Source: Pseudomonadota bacterium
Lineage (GTDB): Bacteria > Pseudomonadota > Gammaproteobacteria > Burkholderiales > Burkholderiaceae
NCBI GenBank assembly: GCA_023441105.1
Contig: JAEZQX010000326.1
Location: forward strand, 1-20,784
Direction of reading: 5' to 3'
Length of the DNA: 20,784 nt
The notes below the pieces were generated by a model, which searched no databases, was not told the origin of the DNA, and saw only the letters and a list, made by a program, of their open reading frames with translations. Of the stretch, positions 9,800 to 17,382 are shown piece after piece. The position numbers were made by a program, and so were the translations under genes. The first letter of the stretch is position 1. The number at the start of each line of letters is the position of its first letter.

Positions 9800-10776
9800 G
9801 GCGACCGTCTCCGCCGGGCCCACGGGCTGCCCTGCATCGACCGGCGGAAGAAGGCCAGCGCCTTCACCTCGCTGAACACGCCGCGCGGCAGGAACAGGAT
9901 CGAGAAGAACAACACCAGGCCGAAGACCAGCGCGCGCAGGTGACCGATCTCGCGCAGGAGCTCCGGCAGAAGCACCATGATCAAGGCGCCGATGACAGCG
10001 CCGGGAAGACTGCCCAGGCCCCCGACGACGATGGCGGTCAGCACCAGCGCCGACTCCAGCAGCACGAAGTTGTCCGGCCCGATGAACTGGTTCGTATGGG
10101 CATAGAGCGCACCGGCCGCGCCCATGAGCATCGCGTGCACCACGTAAACCTCCGTGCGCAGGCGGCGTGTCGCCAAGCCAAGGGCGCGGGCGCATTCCTC
10201 GTCTTCCCGTGCGGCGCGGACGGCGTTGCCGTAGAACGAATGCATCAGCCGGTGGACGATGAACAGCGCGATCAGGCACAGGCTGGCGGTGACGAAGTAG
10301 GAATGGAGCCATCCGGAGAGCTCGAATCCCAGGATCCGCACGGGTGGGATGCCACGATAACCCATGGGCCCGCGGGTCAGCTCACCCCAATTCAAGACCG
10401 TCGTGTGAAACGAGATGGTCAACCCCATGGTCGCGACGGCGAAGAAGATGCTGGTGAGCCGCACCAGCGCCACGCCGACCAGCAGCCCGATTGCGCCGGT
10501 CACGGCCATGGCCGCAAGGACATCGGTCAGGAAACCGGTGCCCAGGTTGACGGACAGGATCGCCGCCGCGTAGGCGCCGAGGCCGTAGTAGACGACGGTA
10601 TCCAGCGAAAGCAGGCCGGCCGTCCCGGTGAGCAGGTTCAAGGCACTGGCGAGGATGATGGTGATGAGCACCAGCTGCGCAAGACGACCCATGTAGGGGC
10701 TGTCGATCAGTCCGAGGAGCGCCGGCACGATGACCAGAAGGACTGCTGCCGCGTAGCCAGGTAGTGGGATTCGCAT
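9796..10776 (-). CDS. livM: Branched-chain amino acid-type ABC transporter permease (LivM family)
   Basis: Inner-membrane permease of 326 residues with about eight to ten hydrophobic helices. LivM hallmarks are NLLTGTAGLLSL (47-58), RGPMGYRGIP (135-144), the ATPase-contacting EDEECARALGL loop (191-201) and VVGGLGSLPGAVIGA (250-264). The usual GH/GQ after LLSL is Asp-Thr here, a minor departure. A GTG at 10782 is also in frame. The ATG at 10776 is preferred because AAGG lies five bases ahead of it. It sits 13 bases after the livH stop, and its own stop overlaps livG. Confidence 0.93.
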   Translation of the reverse strand: MRIPLPGYAAAVLLVIVPALLGLIDSPYMGRLAQLVLITIILASALNLLTGTAGLLSLDTVVYYGLGAYAAAILSVNLGTGFLTDVLAAMAVTGAIGLLVGVALVRLTSIFFAVATMGLTISFHTTVLNWGELTRGPMGYRGIPPVRILGFELSGWLHSYFVTASLCLIALFIVHRLMHSFYGNAVRAAREDEECARALGLATRRLRTEVYVVHAMLMGAAGALYAHTNQFIGPDNFVLLESALVLTAIVVGGLGSLPGAVIGALIMVLLPELLREIGHLRALVFGLVLFFSILFLPRGVFSEVKALAFFRRSMQGSPWARRRRSP

Positions 10777-10789
10777 GTTCACCTTGTTG

Positions 10790-11701
10790 CTACGCCCGTC
10801 CGCGCTGCCCGAAGAGCCCCTTGGGCAGGAACAGCAGGGTCAGGATCAGCATCACGTAGGCGACCATTTCCGTCCAGGCACTGGGAAGGACGATGCCGGC
10901 ACTTGCCTCCGCCAGTCCGATGAGGATGCCGGCCGCCACGGCGCCGGGAATGCTGGTCAGGCCGCCGATCACCATCGCGACGAATGCCTTGATGACGATG
11001 GTCAGGCCCATGAACGACTGGACGTTGCCGTATGCCAAGGACACGACCATGCCGGCAGCCGCGCCCAGGACCGATCCCACGATGAAGACGGCCAGCACCA
11101 CGCGGTTGATATCGATGCCGGAAAACTGCGCTCCGACCAGGTTCGAGGAGACCGCGCGGATGGCGATGCCGATCCGGGTGCGGTAGAGCAGGAACTGCAG
11201 GGCCACCAGCATCACCAGCGAAATCGCGGCAATGACCACCTCCCCGATGGACAGGTAGATGCCCCCAAGGTCGAGCGCCTGGTTGAGGAGATAACGCTCC
11301 GGCAGGGCCAGCCATTCGCCATGGAAGACCTGGTCGAGCAGCTCGCGGGTCACGATGCCGACCGCGAACGACGACAGCAGCGTGGCCTCGCGGACCGCGC
11401 GCGACTTCAGGGAAGCCTCGTCCGTGAACTTGCGGAACGGCCGGAAAGCGGCTCTTTCCACGATCCAGCCGAATGCCGCACCGGTCAGCAGCACTACCGG
11501 GACGATGGCCCACAAGGGCAGCTGCAGCGAGGTCGCCGCCACCAGCGTGGCGAAGGCGCCCAGCGTGTAGGCTTCCCCATGGGCGAAGTTGACGGCGAGG
11601 AGCACCCGGTAGATCAGGGTGAGGCCGATGGCGACGATGGCGTAGGTCATCCCCACGCTGATGCCGATCGCCAGCTGCCCCAGCACGAAGGTGTCGATCA
11701 T
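10790..11701 (-). CDS. livH: Branched-chain amino acid-type ABC transporter permease (LivH family)
   Basis: Inner-membrane permease of 303 residues, hydrophobic throughout with about eight helices. NFAHGEAYTLGAF at 38-50 and the cytoplasmic coupling region RIGIAIRAVSSN (176-187) are LivH signatures. GGLTSIPGAVAAG at 246-258 is the conserved permease loop, and the C-terminus FLPKGLFGQRG is typical. It should pair with LivM as a heterodimeric channel. It lies 43 bases downstream of livK in the same orientation. Confidence 0.94.
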   Translation of the reverse strand: MIDTFVLGQLAIGISVGMTYAIVAIGLTLIYRVLLAVNFAHGEAYTLGAFATLVAATSLQLPLWAIVPVVLLTGAAFGWIVERAAFRPFRKFTDEASLKSRAVREATLLSSFAVGIVTRELLDQVFHGEWLALPERYLLNQALDLGGIYLSIGEVVIAAISLVMLVALQFLLYRTRIGIAIRAVSSNLVGAQFSGIDINRVVLAVFIVGSVLGAAAGMVVSLAYGNVQSFMGLTIVIKAFVAMVIGGLTSIPGAVAAGILIGLAEASAGIVLPSAWTEMVAYVMLILTLLFLPKGLFGQRGRA

Positions 11702-11744
11702 GGCGCTCGTCCGGATCGCAGTCGCGACGAAGTTCCAGGGCCGA

Positions 11745-12863
11745 TCATTCGACGACCTTGCTCACTCCATTGTCGAGGCGGCCGTGGTGAAGCACGAACT
11801 GCCATTCGCGGCTCGACGGCTCGTACTTGATCACGCCGAAAATGCCGTCGAACTCGCGGATCTCATCGAGCGCCTTGCGGACGGACTCCCGGGTCATGTT
11901 CGGGTGCTGCTTCGCCGCGATCTCCATCATCATCATTGCCGTGTTGTAGGAGTTGCCGGCGAACGGGTCGGGAAGGCGGCCGAACTTGGCTTCATAGCGC
12001 TTGAAGAAGTCGGCCATCTTCGGTCCGATCACAGGATTGAACTGCAGCGTCACGTGCACGCCGTTGGTCGCCTCCACGCCGGCGAGCCGCACCAGGTCGG
12101 GCGTGTCGTCCGCCGCTGCGACGTACACCGGCGTTTTGATTCCCATCTGCATGATCTGCTTGAGCATCAGCGCCGTCTGCGGTGCGAACGCCCCGATGTA
12201 GATCCAGTCGGGCTTCTCGCGCTGCGCCTTCTGCAGCGTCTGCCGGAAGTCCTGGGCATCCGGGCGCACGAACTCCTCGAAGACCACCTTCCCGCCGAGC
12301 TTTTCGATGCCCTCCCGGGTGTAGTGCATGTTGGCCTTCCCGTAGTCGTTCGGGATGCCGATCATGGCGACTTTCTTCGCGCCGAGGGCCGCCAGGTACT
12401 TGCTGTTCGCGGCGCCTTCCTGCACCTGGGTGATGCTCTGCCGGAAGACGTACGGGCCCACCTTGGTCACATCCGGATGCGACGAGACCGGGGTGATATT
12501 GACCAGCTTCGCCGCGTCATAGAGGGGCCCGGCCGCCAGCGTGACGGTGGATGACCAACTGCCGATGACCGCCTTGATCTCCGGGTTCTCGATGAAGCGC
12601 CGGGCGATGTTGATGCCGTCGTCCGCCCGGCCCTGGTCGTCCTCGCACTGGATGCTGAACTTGATTCCCTTGGCGGCGGGCCGGGCTGCGAAGTCTTCGA
12701 TGGCCATGTCGAAGCCGTTCTGCATGCTCTTGCCGAAGATCGCAAGTTGCCCGGTCATCGGGGCATAGCAGCCGAACCTGATCTCGTTGCCCTGGGCAAG
12801 CGCCGGCGATCCGGCGGCCAGGCCGATGGCCAGCACCAGGGAGGAAAGCATCGTTTTCTTCAT
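11745..12863 (-). CDS. livK: ABC transporter periplasmic substrate-binding protein (LivK-type, type I fold)
   Basis: A 372-residue solute-binding protein of the Leu/Ile/Val-binding family. A Sec signal peptide (MKKTMLSSLVLAIGLAAGSPALA) is followed by the mature start QGNEIRFG. APMTGQLAIFGK (34-45) and the VIGSWSSTVTLAA segment are the usual ligand-contact regions. The only visible cysteines near the N-terminus are C32 and C73, which could form a disulfide. The ATG at 12863 has GAGG about nine bases upstream. Upstream open frame to 12977 is rejected because it precedes the signal peptide. These proteins bind amino acids but also aromatic acids, amides and urea, so the ligand is open. Confidence 0.93.
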   Translation of the reverse strand: MKKTMLSSLVLAIGLAAGSPALAQGNEIRFGCYAPMTGQLAIFGKSMQNGFDMAIEDFAARPAAKGIKFSIQCEDDQGRADDGINIARRFIENPEIKAVIGSWSSTVTLAAGPLYDAAKLVNITPVSSHPDVTKVGPYVFRQSITQVQEGAANSKYLAALGAKKVAMIGIPNDYGKANMHYTREGIEKLGGKVVFEEFVRPDAQDFRQTLQKAQREKPDWIYIGAFAPQTALMLKQIMQMGIKTPVYVAAADDTPDLVRLAGVEATNGVHVTLQFNPVIGPKMADFFKRYEAKFGRLPDPFAGNSYNTAMMMMEIAAKQHPNMTRESVRKALDEIREFDGIFGVIKYEPSSREWQFVLHHGRLDNGVSKVVE

Positions 12864-12906
12864 GTCGGCAACCTCTGCTAGTTGGATGGATTCGGACACG
12901 CGGCAT

Positions 12907-12928
12907 GGTGCCAAGAAGCCTTGGCACC
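12907..12928 (-). promoter_or_regulatory. Intercistronic hairpin between the MDR gene and livK
   Basis: A perfect 9-bp inverted repeat, GGTGCCAAG at 12907-12915 pairing with CTTGGCACC at 12920-12928, encloses a 4-base loop. It lies in the 100-base gap between the two minus-strand genes. No T-run follows it on the minus strand, so read-through into livK is expected. Such hairpins can protect or define the 5' end of a segment encoding an abundant binding protein. This role is an inference. Confidence 0.45.
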
Positions 12929-12963
12929 CGTTGCCCGCGAAAGAGCGACCGCGACGGGGCGCC

Positions 12964-13971
12964 CTAGGGTGCCACAACGACCTTTCCGAACACGCGTCGC
13001 TCTTCCAGCAGGCGAAACGCGTCCTGGGTCTCCTCGAGAGGAAGCCGGCGATCGATGGTCGGCTTCAGCTTTCCCTGGCGCACCAGATCGAGCAAGGAGT
13101 GGAGATCCTCCGGAAGCCAGCCATTGGACCCGATGATGTTCAGCTCGAAGGTCCAGATGTAGCGGATGTCCTCCTTGGGATCGAAACCCGCCGTGGCACC
13201 GCAGGTGAGGAGCCTGCCGTCGTTCTTGAGGCAGCGCAGCGAAGGAACCCAGGTGTCGCCGCCGGTGAAGTTCACGACCACGTCCAGCCCGCCGCCGCCG
13301 ACGACGAAGCGCGGCTTGCCGTACCGGCGGTGGACCTCCTTCATGAAGTCTTCGGTCTGGTAGTTGATCCCTTCGTCGGCGCCGATTTCCTTCAGGCGCG
13401 CGATCTTCTCATCGCTCGATGCGGCCACGATCACATGCGCGCCGGCAAGCTTCGCCAGCTGCACGCAACAGGTGCCTACCCCGCCGGAAGCGCCGAGGAT
13501 CAGCACCTTCTCGCCGGCGGCGATCTTGCCGCGGGACACCATCATGCGGTAGGCCGTGCCGTAGGCGACGGGCAGGGCCGCCGCCTGGTCGAACGTGACG
13601 TCGTCAGGCAGGCGGACCAGCTGCGAAGCGTCCACCTTCACCAGCTCGGCAAGCCCGCCGTCCATCGCCTCGCCGAGGAGCTTGCCGATCTTGCGATTGA
13701 TCGGGTCGACCATGACCCTGTCGCCCGCGGACCAGCCGGTGACCTCGGAGCCCAGTGCCGAGACTTCGCCGGCGACATCGATGCCCATGATCAGGGGCAT
13801 GTTCAGCTTGATCCCGGGCATGCCGCGCAAGGTGAAGAGATCGTGATAGTTCAGCGTGCATGCCTTCACCTTCAGCACGACCTCGGTCGGGCCGGGCTGC
13901 GGGTCCGGCCAATCGGGCTCGTACCGTATGTCGGCGATCGATCCATGCCCCTGGATCACCTGTGCTCTCAT
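12964..13971 (-). CDS. Medium-chain dehydrogenase/reductase, zinc-independent (quinone oxidoreductase-like)
   Basis: A 335-residue MDR protein: N-terminal GroES-like substrate domain and Rossmann domain with LGASGGVG at 159-166. The Rossmann strand ends in AASSDEKI (184-190), compatible with NADP(H). The catalytic-zinc GHE motif of true alcohol dehydrogenases reads GID at 63-65, and the four-cysteine structural zinc loop is absent. It therefore resembles quinone oxidoreductase or enoyl/acryloyl-CoA reductase-type members rather than a zinc alcohol dehydrogenase. The ATG at 13971 has a very strong GGAGGAAAGGA directly upstream, which sets the start inside a longer open frame. Position between a CoA ligase and the importer suggests action on a CoA-linked or free acid intermediate. 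Confidence 0.87.
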   Translation of the reverse strand: MRAQVIQGHGSIADIRYEPDWPDPQPGPTEVVLKVKACTLNYHDLFTLRGMPGIKLNMPLIMGIDVAGEVSALGSEVTGWSAGDRVMVDPINRKIGKLLGEAMDGGLAELVKVDASQLVRLPDDVTFDQAAALPVAYGTAYRMMVSRGKIAAGEKVLILGASGGVGTCCVQLAKLAGAHVIVAASSDEKIARLKEIGADEGINYQTEDFMKEVHRRYGKPRFVVGGGGLDVVVNFTGGDTWVPSLRCLKNDGRLLTCGATAGFDPKEDIRYIWTFELNIIGSNGWLPEDLHSLLDLVRQGKLKPTIDRRLPLEETQDAFRLLEERRVFGKVVVAP

Positions 13972-14015
13972 TCCTTTCCTCCCTTCATTGTCTGGTCTTC
14001 CGCACGACGGCGGCG

Positions 14016-15503
14016 TCAGCGCCGAAAGCGGCGCGCGGCGTCCTGCATCAGCAGCTTGCGATCGACCTTGTTGGTGCCGGCAAGCGGCATCTCGTCGACG
14101 AAGTTCACGTTGCGCGGATGCTGATAGGCGGGAGCATGCCGGAGGGCATGCTGCTTGAGCTCGTCTTCGGTCACGCGCGAGCCCGGCTTGACGACGATGA
14201 ATGCCACCGGCAACTGCCCTTTGATCTCGTCGGGCACCGGCACGACCACCGCCTGCGCGACGGCCGGGTGGGTCTCGAGCAGCTTCTCGACTTCGCCCGG
14301 ATAGATGTTCTCCCCGCCGCACACGAACATGTCGTCATTGCGGCCGACGAAGAAAAAGAACCCGTCGGCATCCCGGCGCATGACGTCGCCCGTGTCATAC
14401 CAGCCGTCGTGGATCCGCTCGCTGGTTGCTTGCGCCAGGTTGAGGTAGCCCGGCATCACCGCCTTGCTCTTCAGCCGCAGCACACCCTGGGATTCGTCCG
14501 GCCCGCCCGCGAGCCGCCATTCCACGCTGGGCACCGGGTAACCCAGGGAGAGCTTCGGTCGCGGAAGACCCTGCGGATGGGCTCCGAACACGACCGGACC
14601 CGCCTCGGTCGTGCCGTAGCCATTCATGATCCGGGCGTTCGGGAATATCTGCGCCACGCGGTCGAAGAGGGCGTCGGTGGATGGCGCCGACCCGGTGAAG
14701 ATGGATTCCACGCGAGTCAGATCGAGCGACTGCACGAGTTCCGTTTCGCGGGCGGCCAGCGCCAGCATGGTGGGAACCGACGTCAGGACGTTGCAACCCA
14801 GGCGTGCGGCCGTCTTGAGATAGTCGGCCCCGGAAAACCGCTGCATCAGGACCGTCGTGGCACCGCACGTCGGCGCCAGGGTGCTGATCACCAGTGCGTT
14901 CATGTGGAACAGCGGCGCCGCCACCAGCACGCGCTTGCCCTGCATCGGCGGACCGGACACGGCAAGCTGCTCGATCGTCCAGACATAGCCGCCATGGGTC
15001 AGCGGCACGCCTTTCGGCCGACCGGTCGACCCGGAGGTGTAGAGGATGGTGGCGAATTCCTCCGGGCGCATGCTGGCGCTTTCGAACGGCCCATCGGCCA
15101 GCAGCGATCCCCATTCGCCGTCGTCGTCCATCCGCAGCGTGGCCAGGCCCGGCGCCCTGGCCGCCCCGTCGGCGTCTGCCAGCATCAGCCTGATGCGCGC
15201 GTCGCGGTGGATGTGATCGATCGTCTCCGGCGGCAGCTTGATGCTCACCGGCACCGCGACCAGGCCGGCCCGCATGATGCCGAAATAGGCGACCAGGTAG
15301 CGGGCGCTGTTGATCGCCAGCAGCCCGATCGCGTCGCCGCGTTCGAAGCCCTTGCGGCGCAGGCCGGCGGCGACGGCGTCCGCCTCTGCATGGAACTGCG
15401 CGAAAGTCGTCGTACGGTCGGGACCGGCCGCAGGAACCTCGATCAGCCATGGATTGTCCGGAGGCGCACCACGCGGGACGACTTCGCCCAGATTCGAGAC
15501 CAT
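14016..15503 (-). CDS. AMP-dependent acyl-CoA synthetase/ligase
   Basis: ANL-superfamily enzyme of 495 residues that activates a carboxylic acid to an acyl-CoA through an acyl-AMP. Core motifs are YTSGSTGRPKG at 155-165 (P-loop), NGYGTTE at 294-300, YDTGD at 369-373, GRNDDMFVCGGENIYPGEVE at 387-406 (hinge and CoA region) and the catalytic lysine K479 in AGTNKVDRK. All catalytic elements are intact. The ATG at 15503 has GAGGAG seven bases upstream. A second ATG at 15509 abuts those purines and is less likely. Only 11 bases separate it from the thioesterase gene upstream. The acid it activates is not deducible. Confidence 0.93.
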   Translation of the reverse strand: MVSNLGEVVPRGAPPDNPWLIEVPAAGPDRTTTFAQFHAEADAVAAGLRRKGFERGDAIGLLAINSARYLVAYFGIMRAGLVAVPVSIKLPPETIDHIHRDARIRLMLADADGAARAPGLATLRMDDDGEWGSLLADGPFESASMRPEEFATILYTSGSTGRPKGVPLTHGGYVWTIEQLAVSGPPMQGKRVLVAAPLFHMNALVISTLAPTCGATTVLMQRFSGADYLKTAARLGCNVLTSVPTMLALAARETELVQSLDLTRVESIFTGSAPSTDALFDRVAQIFPNARIMNGYGTTEAGPVVFGAHPQGLPRPKLSLGYPVPSVEWRLAGGPDESQGVLRLKSKAVMPGYLNLAQATSERIHDGWYDTGDVMRRDADGFFFFVGRNDDMFVCGGENIYPGEVEKLLETHPAVAQAVVVPVPDEIKGQLPVAFIVVKPGSRVTEDELKQHALRHAPAYQHPRNVNFVDEMPLAGTNKVDRKLLMQDAARRFRR

Positions 15504-15514
15504 CGACATGCTCC

Positions 15515-15934
15515 TCAGCCCGGTTGCGCGCTGTAGCACCCTCGACCGACGGCAGTCAGCCGGTCCTGGTCGTCGTAGACGTCGATGTCCACGATCCCCA
15601 CCGTCCTGCCCACCCTGCGGATCGAGGCCTTGGCGACGAGGTAGGCGCCGGTCGATGGCCTGAGGTAGTCGACGCGGAAGTTGATCGTGGGGACTCCGCC
15701 CTTGACCACCAGGGCGACGGCGAAATCGCCGACGGTATCGATCAACGCGGCGATCGGCCCGCCGTGGAACTGGCCCGTACCCGACGCCCGCTCGAACTCC
15801 GGCCTCATCGGCATCCGCATTGAAATCGCCCCGGTCGACTGATCCGCCTCGACCAGCTCGAGGTTCATGAAGGAGATGAAAGGCGACTCCTTCATCCATG
15901 CGTTCAAGGTCTGCGGCGAGAATTCAGGCTTCAT
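15515..15934 (-). CDS. PaaI-family hotdog-fold thioesterase
   Basis: A 139-residue single hotdog domain. The PaaI-type active-site signature is FHGGPIAALIDTVGD at 57-70, with the catalytic aspartate D66 on the helix and HGG at 58-60. The protein hydrolyses acyl-CoA thioesters, often to rescue CoA from stalled intermediates. The open frame has a TTG at 15955. The ATG at 15934 (MKPEFSPQTL) is preferred, and no strong Shine-Dalgarno is visible for either. It lies directly upstream of the acyl-CoA ligase, so a proofreading role for that ligase is a reasonable inference. Confidence 0.88.
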   Translation of the reverse strand: MKPEFSPQTLNAWMKESPFISFMNLELVEADQSTGAISMRMPMRPEFERASGTGQFHGGPIAALIDTVGDFAVALVVKGGVPTINFRVDYLRPSTGAYLVAKASIRRVGRTVGIVDIDVYDDQDRLTAVGRGCYSAQPG

Positions 15935-15993
15935 ATCTAGGCGACTCAGCGGCAAAACGTTGGAGGGAGGGACCAGCGGCGTCAGTCGCCCGG

Positions 15994-16542
15994 TCAGGAG
16001 GCGAGATCGGCGGGCTCGAGGAAGCTCTGCGCGATCGAATTGGCGTGCTGATGCGGATGATACGCATAGAGGTGCACCGACGCCGCCAGTTCGTCGCCCG
16101 GATTGCGCATCCGATGGATCACTCTACTCTCCAGCGAACCGCCGCCGACATAGCCCGGGACCCGGATGTAGCGTTCGGCTTCCGCCACCCGGCCGTCATT
16201 GCCACCGTCGATGCGGTACAAGACCTCTTCGATGCGCCCGCGATAGACGCCGAAGGCACAGGAGCAATGGTGGTTGTGGATCGGCGTGGCGCTGCCCGGC
16301 GGCCACCACAGGACCCAGATCCCGAACCGGTTCGAGGGGTCGCACCAGGCCAGCGTGCGCGAAACCGCCGAGGGATCGGCGGGCGCCAAGCCGTCCAGGA
16401 GGTCGGCATCGCCCAGCAGGGCACCGACGGCCTTGCGCGCGCCGGCGAAGAAGGCCTCGTCGAGGCTGTCGCAGGTGTGGACCAGGCCACGGAGGGCGTC
16501 GCTCGGGCTGGAGCGGTTTGCAGGGTTTGCGGTAGGCAGCAT
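15994..16542 (-). CDS. Cupin thiol dioxygenase (cysteine dioxygenase type I-like)
   Basis: A 182-residue protein of the cysteine/3-mercaptopropionate dioxygenase fold. It carries the three-histidine non-haem iron site: H89 and H91 in PIHNHH, and H143 in RVIHRM. SVHLY at 155-159 keeps the Ser-His-Tyr triad of cysteine dioxygenases. R62 in SRTL aligns by eye with the carboxylate-binding Arg of cysteine dioxygenase. The cross-link cysteine seems displaced, with C93 and C95 nearby. The expected reaction is O2-dependent oxidation of a thiol to a sulfinate. The start ATG overlaps the GntR stop by one base (TGATG), so it is probably translationally coupled to the regulator. The actual substrate is open. 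Confidence 0.83.
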   Translation of the reverse strand: MLPTANPANRSSPSDALRGLVHTCDSLDEAFFAGARKAVGALLGDADLLDGLAPADPSAVSRTLAWCDPSNRFGIWVLWWPPGSATPIHNHHCSCAFGVYRGRIEEVLYRIDGGNDGRVAEAERYIRVPGYVGGGSLESRVIHRMRNPGDELAASVHLYAYHPHQHANSIAQSFLEPADLAS

Positions 16543-17258
16543 CAGCGTTGCGTGGTACTGGAATGGGAAATGCTTACGTCGAGCAGCGAGTCGGACGACA
16601 TCAGCGCATCGAGAACCATGGCCTTGGACGAGGAAAGCTCCTCGCGGGTCATCCGCTCTGCCGCATCGGCATCGCCGCGGGCCAGCGCTTCGATGAGCGC
16701 CTGGTGCTCCTGCTGCATTTCGCTGGACCGGTTGCGCAGCGCGAGCCCGAAGTGAAACAGGCGCTCCATCTCGCTGAGAACCTGCGCCGTCACCACCACC
16801 AGCCTGTCGTTGCCGGACGCCGCCGCGATCATCAGATGGAACTCGCTATTGGCGTGGAGGAATTGCGCTTCGCTCTCGCGATCCCCGAGCTGATACCCTG
16901 CCGTACAGATCTTGTCGAGCCGTCGCAGGCTGGATTCGTCGACCCGGCCCGCAGCAAGGCGCACGGCGGCGATTTCGACGATGCCTCGCAGCTGGAAGAG
17001 ATCATTCACGTCTCGCAAGGTGATGGGCTTTACCACGAACCCGCGTCTCGGCAGCGATCGCAGCAGCCCGACCACCGACAAGCGGTCGAGGGCGCTACGG
17101 GTCGCCGCGCGACGCAGGCCGAACCGCGACATCACGTCCGCTTCGGACACCAGTTCGCCGGGACGCAGCTCGCAGCGCAAAATCGCCCGCTGGACCGCAT
17201 CCAGCGCCTCGTCGCTCTGGCGATCGGCACCTCGACCCGGAATTGCCTTCTCGGACAC
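16542..17258 (-). CDS. GntR-family transcriptional regulator, FadR/FCD subfamily
   Basis: A 238-residue regulator with an N-terminal winged helix-turn-helix (about 18-79, including LVSEADVMSRFGLRR and PRRGFVV) and a C-terminal all-helical FCD ligand domain (about 85-220). N137, H141 (SEFHLMI) and H185 (QEHQALI) occupy metal-site positions. The usual third histidine near the C-terminus seems to be Glu (REEL, 205-208). Ligands of this family are typically organic acids, metal-assisted. The GTG at 17258 has AAGGGG five bases upstream. It heads the minus-strand catabolic operon and is divergent from the DUF2817 gene, so it probably controls both. Confidence 0.9.
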   Translation of the reverse strand: MSEKAIPGRGADRQSDEALDAVQRAILRCELRPGELVSEADVMSRFGLRRAATRSALDRLSVVGLLRSLPRRGFVVKPITLRDVNDLFQLRGIVEIAAVRLAAGRVDESSLRRLDKICTAGYQLGDRESEAQFLHANSEFHLMIAAASGNDRLVVVTAQVLSEMERLFHFGLALRNRSSEMQQEHQALIEALARGDADAAERMTREELSSSKAMVLDALMSSDSLLDVSISHSSTTQR

Positions 17259-17292
17259 GCCAGCCCCTTCGAACGGCTCCTTGGGAAGGATA

Positions 17293-17382
17293 CTAACATG
17301 CTACATTTCGCCAGACCAAGCGGGGAATATGGCGCGATTCCGTTAATTGAGCACCATTAGGGAGCTATCTAACATGTCAGAT
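17293..17382. promoter_or_regulatory. Candidate GntR operator pair in the divergent intergenic region
   Basis: CTAACATG occurs twice, at 17293-17300 and 17369-17376, 76 bases apart. The second lies within a 16-bp imperfect palindrome, ATCTAACATGTCAGAT at 17367-17382, where 7 of 8 pairs match, and which covers the DUF2817 start codon. The first lies in TAACATGCTA, with 4 of 5 pairs matching about the same CATG centre. Two sites flanking a divergent promoter fit autorepression plus control of the partner genes. No strong sigma-70 promoter is visible here. Confidence 0.35.

Noticed and set aside
10775..11830. 351-residue plus-strand open frame
   Set aside because: It is antisense to livH and the livK end, and its Asp/His/Gln-rich composition is typical of a reverse-complement shadow of a membrane protein gene.
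13860..15536. 558-residue plus-strand open frame
   Set aside because: It is antisense to the acyl-CoA ligase, whose motifs are all intact. The product is Arg/His/Gly-rich with no family features.
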